From positions 124,001 through 188,000 of the forward strand of contig NZ_JAEDAE010000004.1 of the NCBI RefSeq assembly GCF_016056375.1: a stretch of 64,000 nt of DNA, written 5' to 3'. Made by a program: the position numbers and the translations under genes. Positions within the stretch are counted from its first letter, which is position 1. Each line of letters starts with the position of its first letter. Shown piece after piece: positions 34,715-43,302 of the stretch. The notes under the pieces are model-generated. The model did no database searches and was not told the DNA's origin. It saw only the letters and a program-made list of their open reading frames with translations. The stretch comes from Hymenobacter negativus. Its GTDB lineage: Bacteria > Bacteroidota > Bacteroidia > Cytophagales > Hymenobacteraceae.

Positions 34715-34752
34715 CAAAAAGCCCCGGCAACCTAGGTTGCCGGGGCTTTTTG
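34715..34752. terminator. Bidirectional hairpin terminator
   Basis: An almost loop-free palindrome: CAAAAAGCCCCGGCAACC at the left and GGTTGCCGGGGCTTTTTG at the right, with A-run and T-run at the ends. It separates the convergent DUF1232 and ACP-like genes. Confidence 0.9.
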
Positions 34753-34785
34753 TTGGGCTGTTGCTTGCTGTGATTATGCAGCGGC

Positions 34786-35055
34786 TTATGCAGCGGCGGC
34801 GTGGTCGCGCACGTAACGCACGAAGTCGCCTACGGTATAGAGCGGCACTTCGTCGGGGATGGTGATGCTGAAGTTGCGCTCCAGTTCCAGAATGATGTCA
34901 ACCACATCGAGCGTTTCGAAGCGCAGGTCGCGGGCGAGGCTGGCGGTTTTGCGCACGCGGCTGGCCCGAATGGCTTTGCGCTTGCTGATAATGCGAAATA
35001 CCTGCTGCTCGATAGTTGGTGTGTGGTGCGTGGAGCTAATGGTGGATACGTACAT
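34786..35055 (-). CDS. Acyl-carrier-protein-like protein lacking the phosphopantetheine serine
   Basis: 89 residues starting at ATG 35055. The fold region RDLRFETLDVVDIILELERN followed by FSITIPDEVPLYTVGDFVRY aligns with ACPs (DLGADSLDxVELxxxLExxF...IPDExxxxxxTVGD), but the DSL attachment motif is E47-T48-L49: Thr replaces the serine that carries the 4'-phosphopantetheine. Either it is a structural/regulatory ACP paralogue or Thr is unusually modified. A 12-base unit including the stop codon is tandemly duplicated at the 3' end. It is 137 bases downstream of the RND pump gene in the same direction. Function unknown. Confidence 0.78.
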   Translation of the reverse strand: MYVSTISSTHHTPTIEQQVFRIISKRKAIRASRVRKTASLARDLRFETLDVVDIILELERNFSITIPDEVPLYTVGDFVRYVRDHAAAA

Positions 35056-35192
35056 AATAGAGTTGCGAAAAAAGATGGTGAGGCAAGGGCTGGCGCTTGG
35101 TTTCGTTGGCGCCCCGCGGGGGCGGGGAAAGTGCCCACCGGCGGCCGCTGCTGCAACAACAGCCGGCCAGCGGGCACCCAACGCCTGAAACG

Positions 35193-38100
35193 TTAGGCTA
35201 GTACAGGCGGCGTTGCCGCCTGTACTTCCTCAGAGTCCACCTCCTCAGAAATGGTTGCAACGTCGTCGGGATTTTTTCCGGAAATTTTTCCCTTCAGCGA
35301 TTCACTCAGCAGATACATCACCGGCACCACCAGCAGCGTGATTCCGGTGGCGAACACTAGGCCGAAAATGATGGTCCAGGCCAGCGGGCCCCAGAACGTC
35401 ACCGACTCGCCGCCGATGAAGAAGTTGGGGTTGCCGGAGTTGAACAGCTCGTAGAAGTCGATGTTCAGGCCGATGGCCAGCGGGATGAGGCCCAGCGTGG
35501 CGGCCGTGGCCGTGAGGATTACTGGGTTCAGGCGGGTGCGGCCGGCCAGCACGATGGCCTCGCGCAGCGGCATGCCCTGCGCCCGCAGCATGTCCATGAA
35601 TTCGACTAGCAGAATACCATTTTTCACCACGATACCGGCCAGGGCGATGATGCCCACGCCCGTCATCACGATGCTGACGCTCTGGCCCGTGAGGGCCAGG
35701 CCCCAGAACACGCCCGCAATCGAAAACAGCACTTCGGACAGGATGATAACCGGCTTGCTGAACGAGTTGAACTGCGTGACGAGAATCAGGAAGATGAGGC
35801 CCAATGCACCGATGCCGGCCAGCGGCAGGAAGTCGCTGGTTTCCTTCTGGTTTTCCTGGGCGCCGCCCATGTTGATGGTGTAGCCGGGGGGCAGCGGGAA
35901 GGCCTTGAGGGCCGTCTGGATGTTGCGCACCACGTCGGGGCCGGTGTAGCCGCCCAGCACGTTCGAGCTGATGGTGATGATGCGCTTGGTGTCTTTGCGC
36001 TTGATGCCGCCGTAGGTGCTGCCGTAGGTGACATCGGCCACTGATGAGATGGGCACCTGGCGCACGGCGCCGGTGGCGTCGCGGAAGGTGAGCGGGGCGT
36101 TAATCACGGCGTCCACGTCGTCGCGGTAGGGCTTGGCGTAGCGCACCTGAATGGGGTATTCGTCGTCCGGGGTCTTGAATTTGCTGGCCTCGGTGCCGTA
36201 GATGGCAGTGCGCACTTCCAGGCCAATCTGACCGGTGCTGATGCCTTCGCGGTTGGCGCGGGTGCGGTTGATGTTAACAGCAATTTCAGGGTTGCGGTCT
36301 TCGAGGTTGGAGCGCAGCTGCTCGACACCACCGATTTTCAGCGAATCGACGTAGCGAATGACTTTTTTCGAAAGGGCCGCCAGTTTGGGGTAGTCGTCGC
36401 CGGCTACTTCGATGGCAATTTCCTTGCCGGTGGGCGGGCCACTGGCCTCCTGGTCCACCGATACTTCGGCGCCGGGAATGCCTTTCACCACCTCGCGGAT
36501 TTTATCCATGTAGGTGTGGGTGGCCGGGCCGGTGCGCTCGCTGAGTTCCTTGAAGGCCACGCCCACTTTGCCCATGTGCGACTGCGACACGCCGGCAGCG
36601 GTGGCTTCGCCGGGGTCGCCGGCACCGATGGCTACGTTGGTAATCACCGATTCCACGTCGGGATTATGCTCGCCGATGACGCCGTAGATGCGTTTTTCCA
36701 GCACTTTGGTGATGGAGTCGGTGACGGCGACGCGGGTGCCGACGGGCATTTTCAGGTAGGTGTAGATGAATTTGGGGTCGCCTTTGGGGAAGAAGGCCAC
36801 GGCCGGCTTGCGAATGCCCACGGCCACGAAGGAGCCGAAAAACAGCACCACTACCCCAATCATCACCAGCACGGGGTGGCTGATGGACCAGCGCACGAGG
36901 CCAGCGTAGCCGTTCTGGAAGCGCGGCAGGGCGCGCGTCTGGAACCAGGCAATCATCTTCACAAACACGAACTTATCGAGGAAGCAGAGCAGGATAACCG
37001 TGATGGACAGGTTGCCCACAAACGTGGAATGCGCCACGTAGCCGAGGATGGCCACCACGAGCAGCGCGCCCATGGCCAGCAGGAAGTTGCGGGTCAGCTT
37101 GGGCTTGCTGTGCAGGTCTTCCTCGAAATGCTCCTCGCGCTCCATAAAGCTCACGGCAAACACCGGGTTCATGATAAAGGCCACCACGAGTGAAGCCATC
37201 AGCGTGATAATCAGCGTTACGGGCAGGTAGTACATGAACGAGCCCACGATGCCGGGCCAGAACAGCAGCGGCACGAACGGCGCCACCGTGGTCAGCGTAC
37301 CGGCCAGTACCGGCACGAACACCTCGCCGGCGGCGAATTTGGCTGCTTTGGGGGTATCGAGGTTGGGGTGCTCGTGCAGCAGGCGGTGGGTGTTTTCAAT
37401 AACCACAATAGCGTCATCCACCACAATACCCAGCGCCAGCAGGAAGGCGAAGAGCACAATCATATTCAGCGTGAAGCCAAACACGGGGATGACCAGGAAG
37501 GCCAGGAACATCGAAATCGGAACCGAGAGGCCCACAAACAGCGCGTTGGTGGTGCCCATGAAGAACATCAGAATCAGCGTCACGAGCAGGAAGCCAATGA
37601 TGATGGTGTTGATGAGGTCGTGCAGCGTGACGCGGGTATCGTTCGAGGTGTCGCCGGTCACGGTAATGGTCAGCTCCTTGGGCAGGCTGGCTTTGGAGTC
37701 GGCAATAATCTGCTTGATTTTGTCGGAGGCGTCAATCAGGTTTTCGCCCTGGCGCTTCACCACGTTCAGCGTGATAGCAGGCTTGCCATCGAGGCGGGCG
37801 TAGCTTTCGCGGTCCTTGAAGCCGTCGGTCACGGTGGCGATGTCGCCGAGGCGCACGGGCGCGCCGTTCAGGTTCTTGATTTGAATGTCGGCAATGTCGG
37901 CGGCGCGCACGTATTGGCCGGCCACGCGCACGGCGCGCTTCTGCCCGCCCACGTCGATGGAGCCGCCCGAGATGGTGAGGTTTTCGCCGCTGATGGCTCG
38001 CGAAATGTCCGAGAAGCCGAGGCGCGAGGCGCGCAGCTTGTTCAGGTCCACGTCCACGTTCACCTGCTGGTCGAGGGCGCCCACAATATCCACGCGGGTG

Positions 38101-38630
38101 ATTTCGGGCAGGGCCTCAATCTTGTCCTGGAAGTCGTCGGCGAACTTTTTGAGCTGGGCGGCGGGCAGGTTGCCGGCCAGGTTCACGAACATGATGGGCT
38201 GCTCGGAAATGTTGATTTCCTTTACCAGTGGGGCGCTCGGCAGGTCGTTGGGCAGCTCGGTGCTGGCCTTGTCCACGGCGTCCTTGATGAGCTGCTTGGC
38301 GGCCTGCACGTCCACGCCGGAGGTGAACTCTACGTCCACGATGCAGTAGTCCTGGTTCGAGGTGGAGTTGATGTGCTTCACTCCGTTCACGCTCTTAATC
38401 TCCTTTTCGAGTTGGCGCGTCACCAGGTTTTCAATGTCCGTGGGCGAAGTGCCGGGGTACACCGTGGCCACGATGATGCGCGGAATCACGATGTCGGGGA
38501 ATTTCTCCTTGCCGAGCTTGATGTAGGCAAAAATGCCCGCCACGCACAGCAGCACCGTGATGATGTAAATGCTGGTTTTGTTATTAATGGACCAACTGGT
38601 TGGGCCAAATTCTTTTTCTATATCCTGCAT
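35193..38630 (-). CDS. RND efflux pump, inner-membrane permease (AcrB/HAE1-like)
   Basis: 1145-residue proton-driven exporter. The topology matches the RND family: TM1 at the N-terminus (SIYIITVLLCVAGIFAYIKL), a large periplasmic pore/docking domain, six TMs, a second periplasmic domain and five more TMs. TM4 contains LALGIVVDDAIVVIENTHRL with the proton-relay Asp pair, and TM8-12 show the matching repeat (TGVGIIALAGIVVKNGILLV). It works with the MFP and TolC proteins encoded upstream in the same operon, probably under the TetR regulator at 41743. Substrates unknown (drugs or lipids rather than metals, judged by the TM4 pattern). Confidence 0.93.
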   Translation of the reverse strand: MQDIEKEFGPTSWSINNKTSIYIITVLLCVAGIFAYIKLGKEKFPDIVIPRIIVATVYPGTSPTDIENLVTRQLEKEIKSVNGVKHINSTSNQDYCIVDVEFTSGVDVQAAKQLIKDAVDKASTELPNDLPSAPLVKEINISEQPIMFVNLAGNLPAAQLKKFADDFQDKIEALPEITRVDIVGALDQQVNVDVDLNKLRASRLGFSDISRAISGENLTISGGSIDVGGQKRAVRVAGQYVRAADIADIQIKNLNGAPVRLGDIATVTDGFKDRESYARLDGKPAITLNVVKRQGENLIDASDKIKQIIADSKASLPKELTITVTGDTSNDTRVTLHDLINTIIIGFLLVTLILMFFMGTTNALFVGLSVPISMFLAFLVIPVFGFTLNMIVLFAFLLALGIVVDDAIVVIENTHRLLHEHPNLDTPKAAKFAAGEVFVPVLAGTLTTVAPFVPLLFWPGIVGSFMYYLPVTLIITLMASLVVAFIMNPVFAVSFMEREEHFEEDLHSKPKLTRNFLLAMGALLVVAILGYVAHSTFVGNLSITVILLCFLDKFVFVKMIAWFQTRALPRFQNGYAGLVRWSISHPVLVMIGVVVLFFGSFVAVGIRKPAVAFFPKGDPKFIYTYLKMPVGTRVAVTDSITKVLEKRIYGVIGEHNPDVESVITNVAIGAGDPGEATAAGVSQSHMGKVGVAFKELSERTGPATHTYMDKIREVVKGIPGAEVSVDQEASGPPTGKEIAIEVAGDDYPKLAALSKKVIRYVDSLKIGGVEQLRSNLEDRNPEIAVNINRTRANREGISTGQIGLEVRTAIYGTEASKFKTPDDEYPIQVRYAKPYRDDVDAVINAPLTFRDATGAVRQVPISSVADVTYGSTYGGIKRKDTKRIITISSNVLGGYTGPDVVRNIQTALKAFPLPPGYTINMGGAQENQKETSDFLPLAGIGALGLIFLILVTQFNSFSKPVIILSEVLFSIAGVFWGLALTGQSVSIVMTGVGIIALAGIVVKNGILLVEFMDMLRAQGMPLREAIVLAGRTRLNPVILTATAATLGLIPLAIGLNIDFYELFNSGNPNFFIGGESVTFWGPLAWTIIFGLVFATGITLLVVPVMYLLSESLKGKISGKNPDDVATISEEVDSEEVQAATPPVLA

Positions 38631-38665
38631 GACTTTTAACTAAAAGCTTGAGAACTATTTAGGGG

Positions 38666-38746
38666 TAGAGACGCATAATTGCGTCTCGTCGTCTGCGCCG
38701 TTCTAACGATGACCGTTCAACGACGAGACGCAATTATGCGTCTCTA
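38666..38746. repeat. Palindromic repeat family B, copy 1
   Basis: Arms TAGAGACGCATAATTGCGTC (from 38666) and GACGCAATTATGCGTCTCTA (ending 38746), 27 bases each, perfect. Each arm also contains its own small palindrome (GAGACGCA...TGCGTCTC). On the minus strand its first three bases are the TAG stop codon of the MFP gene. Confidence 0.92.
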
Positions 38747-39883
38747 TGCGCCCTGCACGGCCACTTTCTGGCCTTCGTTCAGGTTTTGGTAGCCGCCGGA
38801 GATGACCTGGTCTTCGGCTGTCAGGCCGCTGGTTACTTCCACTTTGCCGTTGTAGGTGTTGCCGGTTTTGATGACGCGCTTTTTGGCCACGGCTTTGCCG
38901 GCCTCCTGGGCCACCACGTACACGTAGCTGTTCTCTTCGTCGTGCTGCACAATGTCAACCGGGATAACCGTGGCGTTGGTCGCATTGTAGTTCTGGATGC
39001 GCACGGTTGCCACCATGTTGGGGCGCAGGTCGGCGGCTTTGGCACCTTTCAGGCGCAACTCCACCGTGAAGGTGCGGCTGGTGGCGTTGATGCTACGGCT
39101 CACCACGCGCACCGTGGCGGGCAACTCCGCATCGCCCAAATCCGGAATGGTTACCACGGCGTCGTCGCCGGCCTTGATGCTATTGCCGTAGGCTTCCGAC
39201 ACGTCGGCCAGGATTTTGCCGCCCGTGCCGCTGGTCAGGCGCACCACCGGCGCGCCGGGCGCCGTGATTTCGCCCAGCTTAGGCAGCACCTCATCCACCG
39301 TGCCCGCGAACGGAGCCACCACGTTATAAAGCGCACGCTGCTGGTTGAGCGTGGCCAGGTTGCGCTGCAAAGCCTGATAGTTGTTCTTGGCCTGCAGAAA
39401 CTGGATTTCGGTACCAATCTGCTGGTCCCACAAGCTCTTCTGCTTCTCATACACCGTTTTGGCGAGTTCCATGCGGGTGCGCAGCTCGGCCGCGTTGGCA
39501 TCCAGAATGCTGGCATCGATGGTGGCCAGCACCTGGCCCTTGCTTACGCGGTCGCCGCGCTCCACGCGGATGCTGGTGAGCGAGCCAGCGGCGCGGGCGC
39601 CCACGGTGGCGTTCTGGTCGAAATCGACGCGGCCCTGCACTTCGAGGTAGCTCTTGAAGCTCTCGGGTTTGGCGTTCATCACCGAAACCGGCGTGGGCGC
39701 CACCGTGGCAGGGCCGCCGGTTTTGGCTTCCAGCTCGGCAATTTTGGCCTGCGTGGCGGCCTGCTCGCCTTTCAGCTTGGCCAGTTCGGCCTTGGGGTCT
39801 TTGTTGGAAGAGCCGCCACAGGAAGCGAGCAGCAGCGTACCGGCGAGAAACAGCGCGGCGGGTTGGGTTGAGGAAAAGCGCAT
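38744..39883 (-). CDS. RND efflux pump periplasmic adaptor (MFP)
   Basis: 379-residue lipoprotein: the signal ends LLLASC, so it is anchored in the inner membrane's outer leaflet. A coiled region follows ([20 protein letters not shown]), then the biotinyl-lipoyl-like domain ([37 protein letters not shown]), a hairpin and beta-barrel parts ([18 protein letters not shown]). It links the RND permease to TolC. The stop TAG is embedded in repeat B. Middle gene of the pump operon. Confidence 0.92.
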   Translation of the reverse strand: MRFSSTQPAALFLAGTLLLASCGGSSNKDPKAELAKLKGEQAATQAKIAELEAKTGGPATVAPTPVSVMNAKPESFKSYLEVQGRVDFDQNATVGARAAGSLTSIRVERGDRVSKGQVLATIDASILDANAAELRTRMELAKTVYEKQKSLWDQQIGTEIQFLQAKNNYQALQRNLATLNQQRALYNVVAPFAGTVDEVLPKLGEITAPGAPVVRLTSGTGGKILADVSEAYGNSIKAGDDAVVTIPDLGDAELPATVRVVSRSINATSRTFTVELRLKGAKAADLRPNMVATVRIQNYNATNATVIPVDIVQHDEENSYVYVVAQEAGKAVAKKRVIKTGNTYNGKVEVTSGLTAEDQVISGGYQNLNEGQKVAVQGA

Positions 39884-39922
39884 GGGTAAGCGGGGTATTT
39901 TCGAAGTTTTGTAGGGAGGAAT

Positions 39923-40034
39923 CCGTCTGTCATCCTGAGCGCAGCGAAGGACCTTATCACGTCCTCATTCTCAGACTTACTGCCAATCGTGCAGCGGCGG
40001 TAAGGTTCTTCGCTCTGCTCAGGATGACAGACGG
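39923..40034. repeat. Palindromic repeat family A, copy 5
   Basis: Arms CCGTCTGTCATCCTGAGC (39923-39940) and GCTCAGGATGACAGACGG (40017-40034), continuing inward as GCAGCGAAGGACCTTA against TAAGGTTCTTCGCTCT with a few mismatches. It lies in the TolC-MFP gap of the pump operon. Confidence 0.88.
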
Positions 40035-40041
40035 TTGCGGG

Positions 40042-41706
40042 TTATTTTTTAACCTGGTTATACAATTCGCCAGTCGCCTTATCGCGGTCCACCTTGGCCA
40101 CCAGCACGTCGTAAACGGCGCCGTAGTAGTTGGTCTGGGCCGAGCGCAGGTCGGTTTCGGCCGTAATCACCTCCAGGTTGGAGCCCACGCCGGCGTTGAA
40201 CTTGATGCGCGTCACGCGGGCCACATCGGTGGCCAGGTCGAGGTTGGCCTTCTGGTTGTCCAACACATCCAGCGCGTTGATGAGCGTGGTGCGGCTCTGG
40301 GCATCCTGCAAGTCAATGCTCTGCTTCAGCGTTTCGAAGCCCTTTTCAATCGTCTGTTGCTGAATGCGGCTCTGCTGCACCAGGTACTTGCGCCGGAAAC
40401 CGTCGAACACCGGCACCTGCAGGCTCAGGCCCACGTTGCCGAAACCAAACCAGTTCTGGTTAACAAAGCCAGCCGAGTTGCGCGAGCTCGGCCCGCGAAA
40501 AGCGAACAGGTCGCCCGCCGTGGGGGCCGAGCCCGTGAAACCGTAAGCGCCCGTGAGCACGAGGCGCGGGTAAGCACCGGCCTGGCGGTTGCGCAGGTCG
40601 AGGCCGGCCAGAGCCTGCTGGGTTTCCAGGGTCGAGAATTCGATGCGGTTGTTGTAGTTGATAGCCCCGCGGGCCTGCGAGCCCAGTCCACCGGACAGCG
40701 CATTTTGCTGGTCGAGGCGGTTCTGGGCGGCGGTGTTGTCGGTGCCGGGCGTGGTCGGGGCGGTCGGTACAGCCCCGAGGCCATCCACACCGCCACCGTT
40801 GGTCAGGCTGGCTGTGCCGAGGCGCTGGCGCAACGCGCCGGCATCCACCACGGCCGCACCGAGCGAGTCGGTGAGCTGCACATTCTGCGCCTGCGGCAGG
40901 CCCATCTGAAACTTGAGCAGGCCCACGCTCAGCTCGGTGAGGCGCTGGGCTTTCTGCTGCTCCACCACCAGGTTGTTGCGCTGCACGCGCAGGCGGTCCA
41001 CGTCGAGCTTTTCGGCGAAGCCGGCCTTGAAGGTCTTATTCGTTTGCGAGAGCACCGTGTCGAGGCGCTGCACGTTGCGGGCCAGCAGGGCGAGGCGCGA
41101 GCGGGCCACCAGCGTGCTGTAGTAGGCCTTGCTCACCTGTTCCACCACGTCGATTTCGGCCTGTTGGGTTTGCTTCTTGGCCAGCTCGGTGTACACCTTA
41201 GCCGCCTTCAAACCAATCAGATACGAGCCATCAAATAACAACTGCGACACCGAGGCACTGGCGTTGCCGGCGTATTGCAGGCCGAAGGCGAACGGCTGCG
41301 GCGGCAGCGCCAGCTGCTGGGTGCCCAGCACCTGCTGCTGCCCGCCTTGGGCGGCCGCCAAGTCGCTCTGCGTGAGCACCGTTTGCGAGAGCGGGAAGCT
41401 CACCAAGCTCTTTTGCAGCTTAAAGTTGTCAGACACCGTGGCGGCTACGTTCACCTGCGGCAGGCCGGCGCTCTTGATTTCGCCCACTTTGGCCGTGGCC
41501 GTGGCCTCGCCCAGGCGGGTGGCCAGCAGCGTCGATTTGTTCTGCACGGCGTAGCTGATGGCCTGTTGCAGGCTCAGGGGCATGGTGCCCGTGGTGGGCG
41601 GCGCCTGCGGCAGGGCAGCCGGCTGGCTTTGGGCGAGCAGCGCCTGGGGCACGGCCGCGCTCAGGGCAGCCGCCAGCAGGAATCTGGTTCGAAACAGCGT
41701 GTTCAT
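40042..41706 (-). CDS. TolC family outer-membrane efflux protein
   Basis: 554 residues with a signal peptide (FLLAAALSAAVPQALLAQSQ). The body has the TolC repeats of long helices and short strands (LSLQQAISYAVQNKSTLLAT; AYPRLVLTGAYGFTGSAPTA; AGVGSNLEVITAETDLRSAQ), the last being the typical second-repeat signature. It forms the outer-membrane exit duct of the RND pump. A Gly/Asn/Thr-rich insertion near residues 300-345 is unusual but lies in a loop region. First structural gene after the TetR gene, 36 bases downstream. Confidence 0.92.
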   Translation of the reverse strand: MNTLFRTRFLLAAALSAAVPQALLAQSQPAALPQAPPTTGTMPLSLQQAISYAVQNKSTLLATRLGEATATAKVGEIKSAGLPQVNVAATVSDNFKLQKSLVSFPLSQTVLTQSDLAAAQGGQQQVLGTQQLALPPQPFAFGLQYAGNASASVSQLLFDGSYLIGLKAAKVYTELAKKQTQQAEIDVVEQVSKAYYSTLVARSRLALLARNVQRLDTVLSQTNKTFKAGFAEKLDVDRLRVQRNNLVVEQQKAQRLTELSVGLLKFQMGLPQAQNVQLTDSLGAAVVDAGALRQRLGTASLTNGGGVDGLGAVPTAPTTPGTDNTAAQNRLDQQNALSGGLGSQARGAINYNNRIEFSTLETQQALAGLDLRNRQAGAYPRLVLTGAYGFTGSAPTAGDLFAFRGPSSRNSAGFVNQNWFGFGNVGLSLQVPVFDGFRRKYLVQQSRIQQQTIEKGFETLKQSIDLQDAQSRTTLINALDVLDNQKANLDLATDVARVTRIKFNAGVGSNLEVITAETDLRSAQTNYYGAVYDVLVAKVDRDKATGELYNQVKK

Positions 41707-41742
41707 AAACAGCTAAAAAAGAAACGGGTAAGCGGGAAAAAC

Positions 41743-42357
41743 TTATTCGGCCTCGGTGATGTGCCGGTACTGGTTGATGAGCTTGTGGCCCTTGAGGGTG
41801 GCCACGCCCAGCAGAAAATGCTCGTCGAACACGCGGTTCACGCGCATCGGGCCAAACTGCGCGGTGGGGTATAGCTCGGAGTCGAAGGCCAGCTCAATCT
41901 GGGCCAGGTTGAGGCGGGCCAGCACCTCCACGTCGAGGTCGGCCCGGAACAGACCCTCGGCCATGCCCCGGCGCAGGTTCTGGGTGATTTGCGCCAGGAT
42001 GAAGGTATTTTTGTGCGATTTAAACAAGTCCCAGGCCGTGGGGTGGTACTTCTTCATGTCGTTGAAAATGCTGGGGTGCACGTCGGCAAACTGCTCATCG
42101 GCCCATTTTGACAGCAGCAGCATTTCCTCCACGGCGTTGGCTGCTTTGCTGGCCACGCAGGCACAGTCGCCCTGCACGCCATCCAAGTGCCGGGTGATGC
42201 CAGCCAGCACAATCTGGTCTTTGTTCTCAAACCACTTGTACAGGGTTTTTTTCGACATGCCCATGTCGGCGGCAATGTCATCCATGCTCACGCTTTTGAT
42301 GCCGTTGCGCATAAAAAGCTGCTGGGCGCGGTTCAGGATTCGGTCTTTGATTTCCAT
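41743..42357 (-). CDS. TetR/AcrR family transcriptional regulator
   Basis: 204-residue repressor. The N-terminal helix-turn-helix runs RILNRAQQLFMRNGIKSVSM, DDIAADMGMSKKTLYKWFEN. The C-terminal ligand domain is divergent, as usual. It is the first gene of the pump operon, so it probably controls itself and TolC-MFP-RND. A promoter box (42369-42376) and a 9-base inverted repeat (42381-42408) lie immediately upstream and suggest autoregulation. The inducing ligand is unknown. Confidence 0.9.
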   Translation of the reverse strand: MEIKDRILNRAQQLFMRNGIKSVSMDDIAADMGMSKKTLYKWFENKDQIVLAGITRHLDGVQGDCACVASKAANAVEEMLLLSKWADEQFADVHPSIFNDMKKYHPTAWDLFKSHKNTFILAQITQNLRRGMAEGLFRADLDVEVLARLNLAQIELAFDSELYPTAQFGPMRVNRVFDEHFLLGVATLKGHKLINQYRHITEAE

Positions 42358-42368
42358 AAGTAACGCCG

Positions 42369-42376
42369 CAAAGATA
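42369..42376 (-). promoter_or_regulatory. -7 promoter box of the TetR-efflux operon
   Basis: On the minus strand TATCTTTG lies 11 bases before the TetR ATG. A TTTG at 42402-42399, 22 bases upstream, fits the -33 element. Confidence 0.68.
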
Positions 42377-42380
42377 CAAC

Positions 42381-42408
42381 GGAAACTTTTAACGTGCCCA
42401 AAGTTTCC
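42381..42408. promoter_or_regulatory. Candidate TetR operator
   Basis: Perfect arms GGAAACTTT (42381-42389) and AAAGTTTCC (42400-42408) with a ten-base spacer, placed between and over the -33 and -7 boxes of the TetR gene. Size and position fit a TetR-dimer site that would block the promoter. Confidence 0.6.
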
Positions 42409-42642
42409 AACGCATTTTTACGGTCTGCAACCAGTGCAAGGCCTTTTTGCGCGTAGTCAGACGTGCACGGCTCCCGTTTACTTTATCCCAATGCAAAAAA
42501 AAGTATTCAGCTTGCCGCATGACTAACTAATTTAATTGGTAATACAAAGCTAATAAATTTAGTTTGATAGTATTCCGAAATCAGATTATTTATTTGTGAA
42601 CCTCGCTCCAAGCCTCTGCGCGGCAGAAGTGCCGGACGCGGG

Positions 42643-42650
42643 TACTTTTG
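42643..42650 (+). promoter_or_regulatory. -7 promoter box of ispF
   Basis: TACTTTTG matches TAnnTTTG and lies 35 bases before the ispF ATG. Confidence 0.6.
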
Positions 42651-42685
42651 CGCCGGGCCGCGGTGGCCCGCTTGCATTTGCGCTT

Positions 42686-43168
42686 ATGAAAATCCGGACC
42701 GGCTTCGGCTACGACGTTCACCAATTGCAGCCCGGGCTGCCCTTCTGGCTCGGCGGCATTGAGGTGCCGCACACGCACGGCGCCCTCGGCCACTCCGATG
42801 CCGACGTGCTCATCCACGTCATCTGCGACGCGCTGCTGGGCGCGGCCAACCTGCGCGATATCGGCTTCCACTTCCCCGACACCGACCCGCAGTACAAGGG
42901 CATCGACTCGAAAAAGCTGCTCTCCGGCGTGATGCGCCTGCTGCGCGAGCGCGGCTACGAGGTGAGCAATATCGACTCGACCATTTGCCTGGAGCGCCCC
43001 AAGGTGAATCCGCACATTCCGGAAATGCAGCGCGTGCTGGCCGCCGTGATGGGCATTGCCGAAGAAGACATTTCCATCAAAGCAACCACCACCGAAAAAC
43101 TGGGTTTTGTGGGCCGGCAGGAAGGCGTGGCCGCCTACGCCAGCGTGCTGATTCAGAAAGGGCTTTAG
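42686..43168 (+). CDS. ispF: 2-C-methyl-D-erythritol 2,4-cyclodiphosphate synthase
   Basis: 160-residue enzyme of the MEP isoprenoid pathway. The zinc/substrate motif GYDVHQL at the N-terminus and GALGHSDADVLIHVICDALL are diagnostic; the C-terminal IKATTTEKLGFVGRQEGVAA is also standard. The ATG at 42686 matches the normal start (MKIRTGFGYDVH); the longer frame to 42596 crosses the promoter. The stop TAG is the first triplet of palindromic repeat B. No other MEP gene lies nearby. Confidence 0.96.
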   Translation: MKIRTGFGYDVHQLQPGLPFWLGGIEVPHTHGALGHSDADVLIHVICDALLGAANLRDIGFHFPDTDPQYKGIDSKKLLSGVMRLLRERGYEVSNIDSTICLERPKVNPHIPEMQRVLAAVMGIAEEDISIKATTTEKLGFVGRQEGVAAYASVLIQKGL

Positions 43169-43258
43169 AGACGCATAATTGCGTCTCGTCGTTGAACGGT
43201 GATGTTTGAACGACACCCACGCGGCGCGAACGACGAGACGCAAAATATTGCGTCTCTA
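43166..43258. repeat. Palindromic repeat family B, copy 2
   Basis: Arms TAGAGACGCATAATTGCGTC (from 43166) and its near-complement ending 43258 (ACGACGAGACGCAAAATATT then GCGTCTCTA). It is oriented like copy 1 relative to the adjacent gene end and shares GTTGAACGGT with it. Its first triplet is the ispF stop codon. Confidence 0.9.
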
Positions 43259-43302
43259 CACCGTTTAGATTGTTTTCAAAAATTTCCCACCAGACAATAC
43301 AT

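Larger units (their letters stand above)
42358..42685. other. AT-rich divergent intergenic region between TetR and ispF
   Basis: 328 bases, with a distinctly AT-rich part near 42415-42600. It holds the TetR promoter and candidate operator at its left end and the ispF promoter box (42643-42650) at its right. I see no further gene or RNA. Confidence 0.55.

Noticed and set aside
42415..42600. Possible small RNA or tRNA in the AT-rich gap
   Set aside because: No cloverleaf, CCA end or terminator-like hairpin recognised; only promoter elements at its borders.
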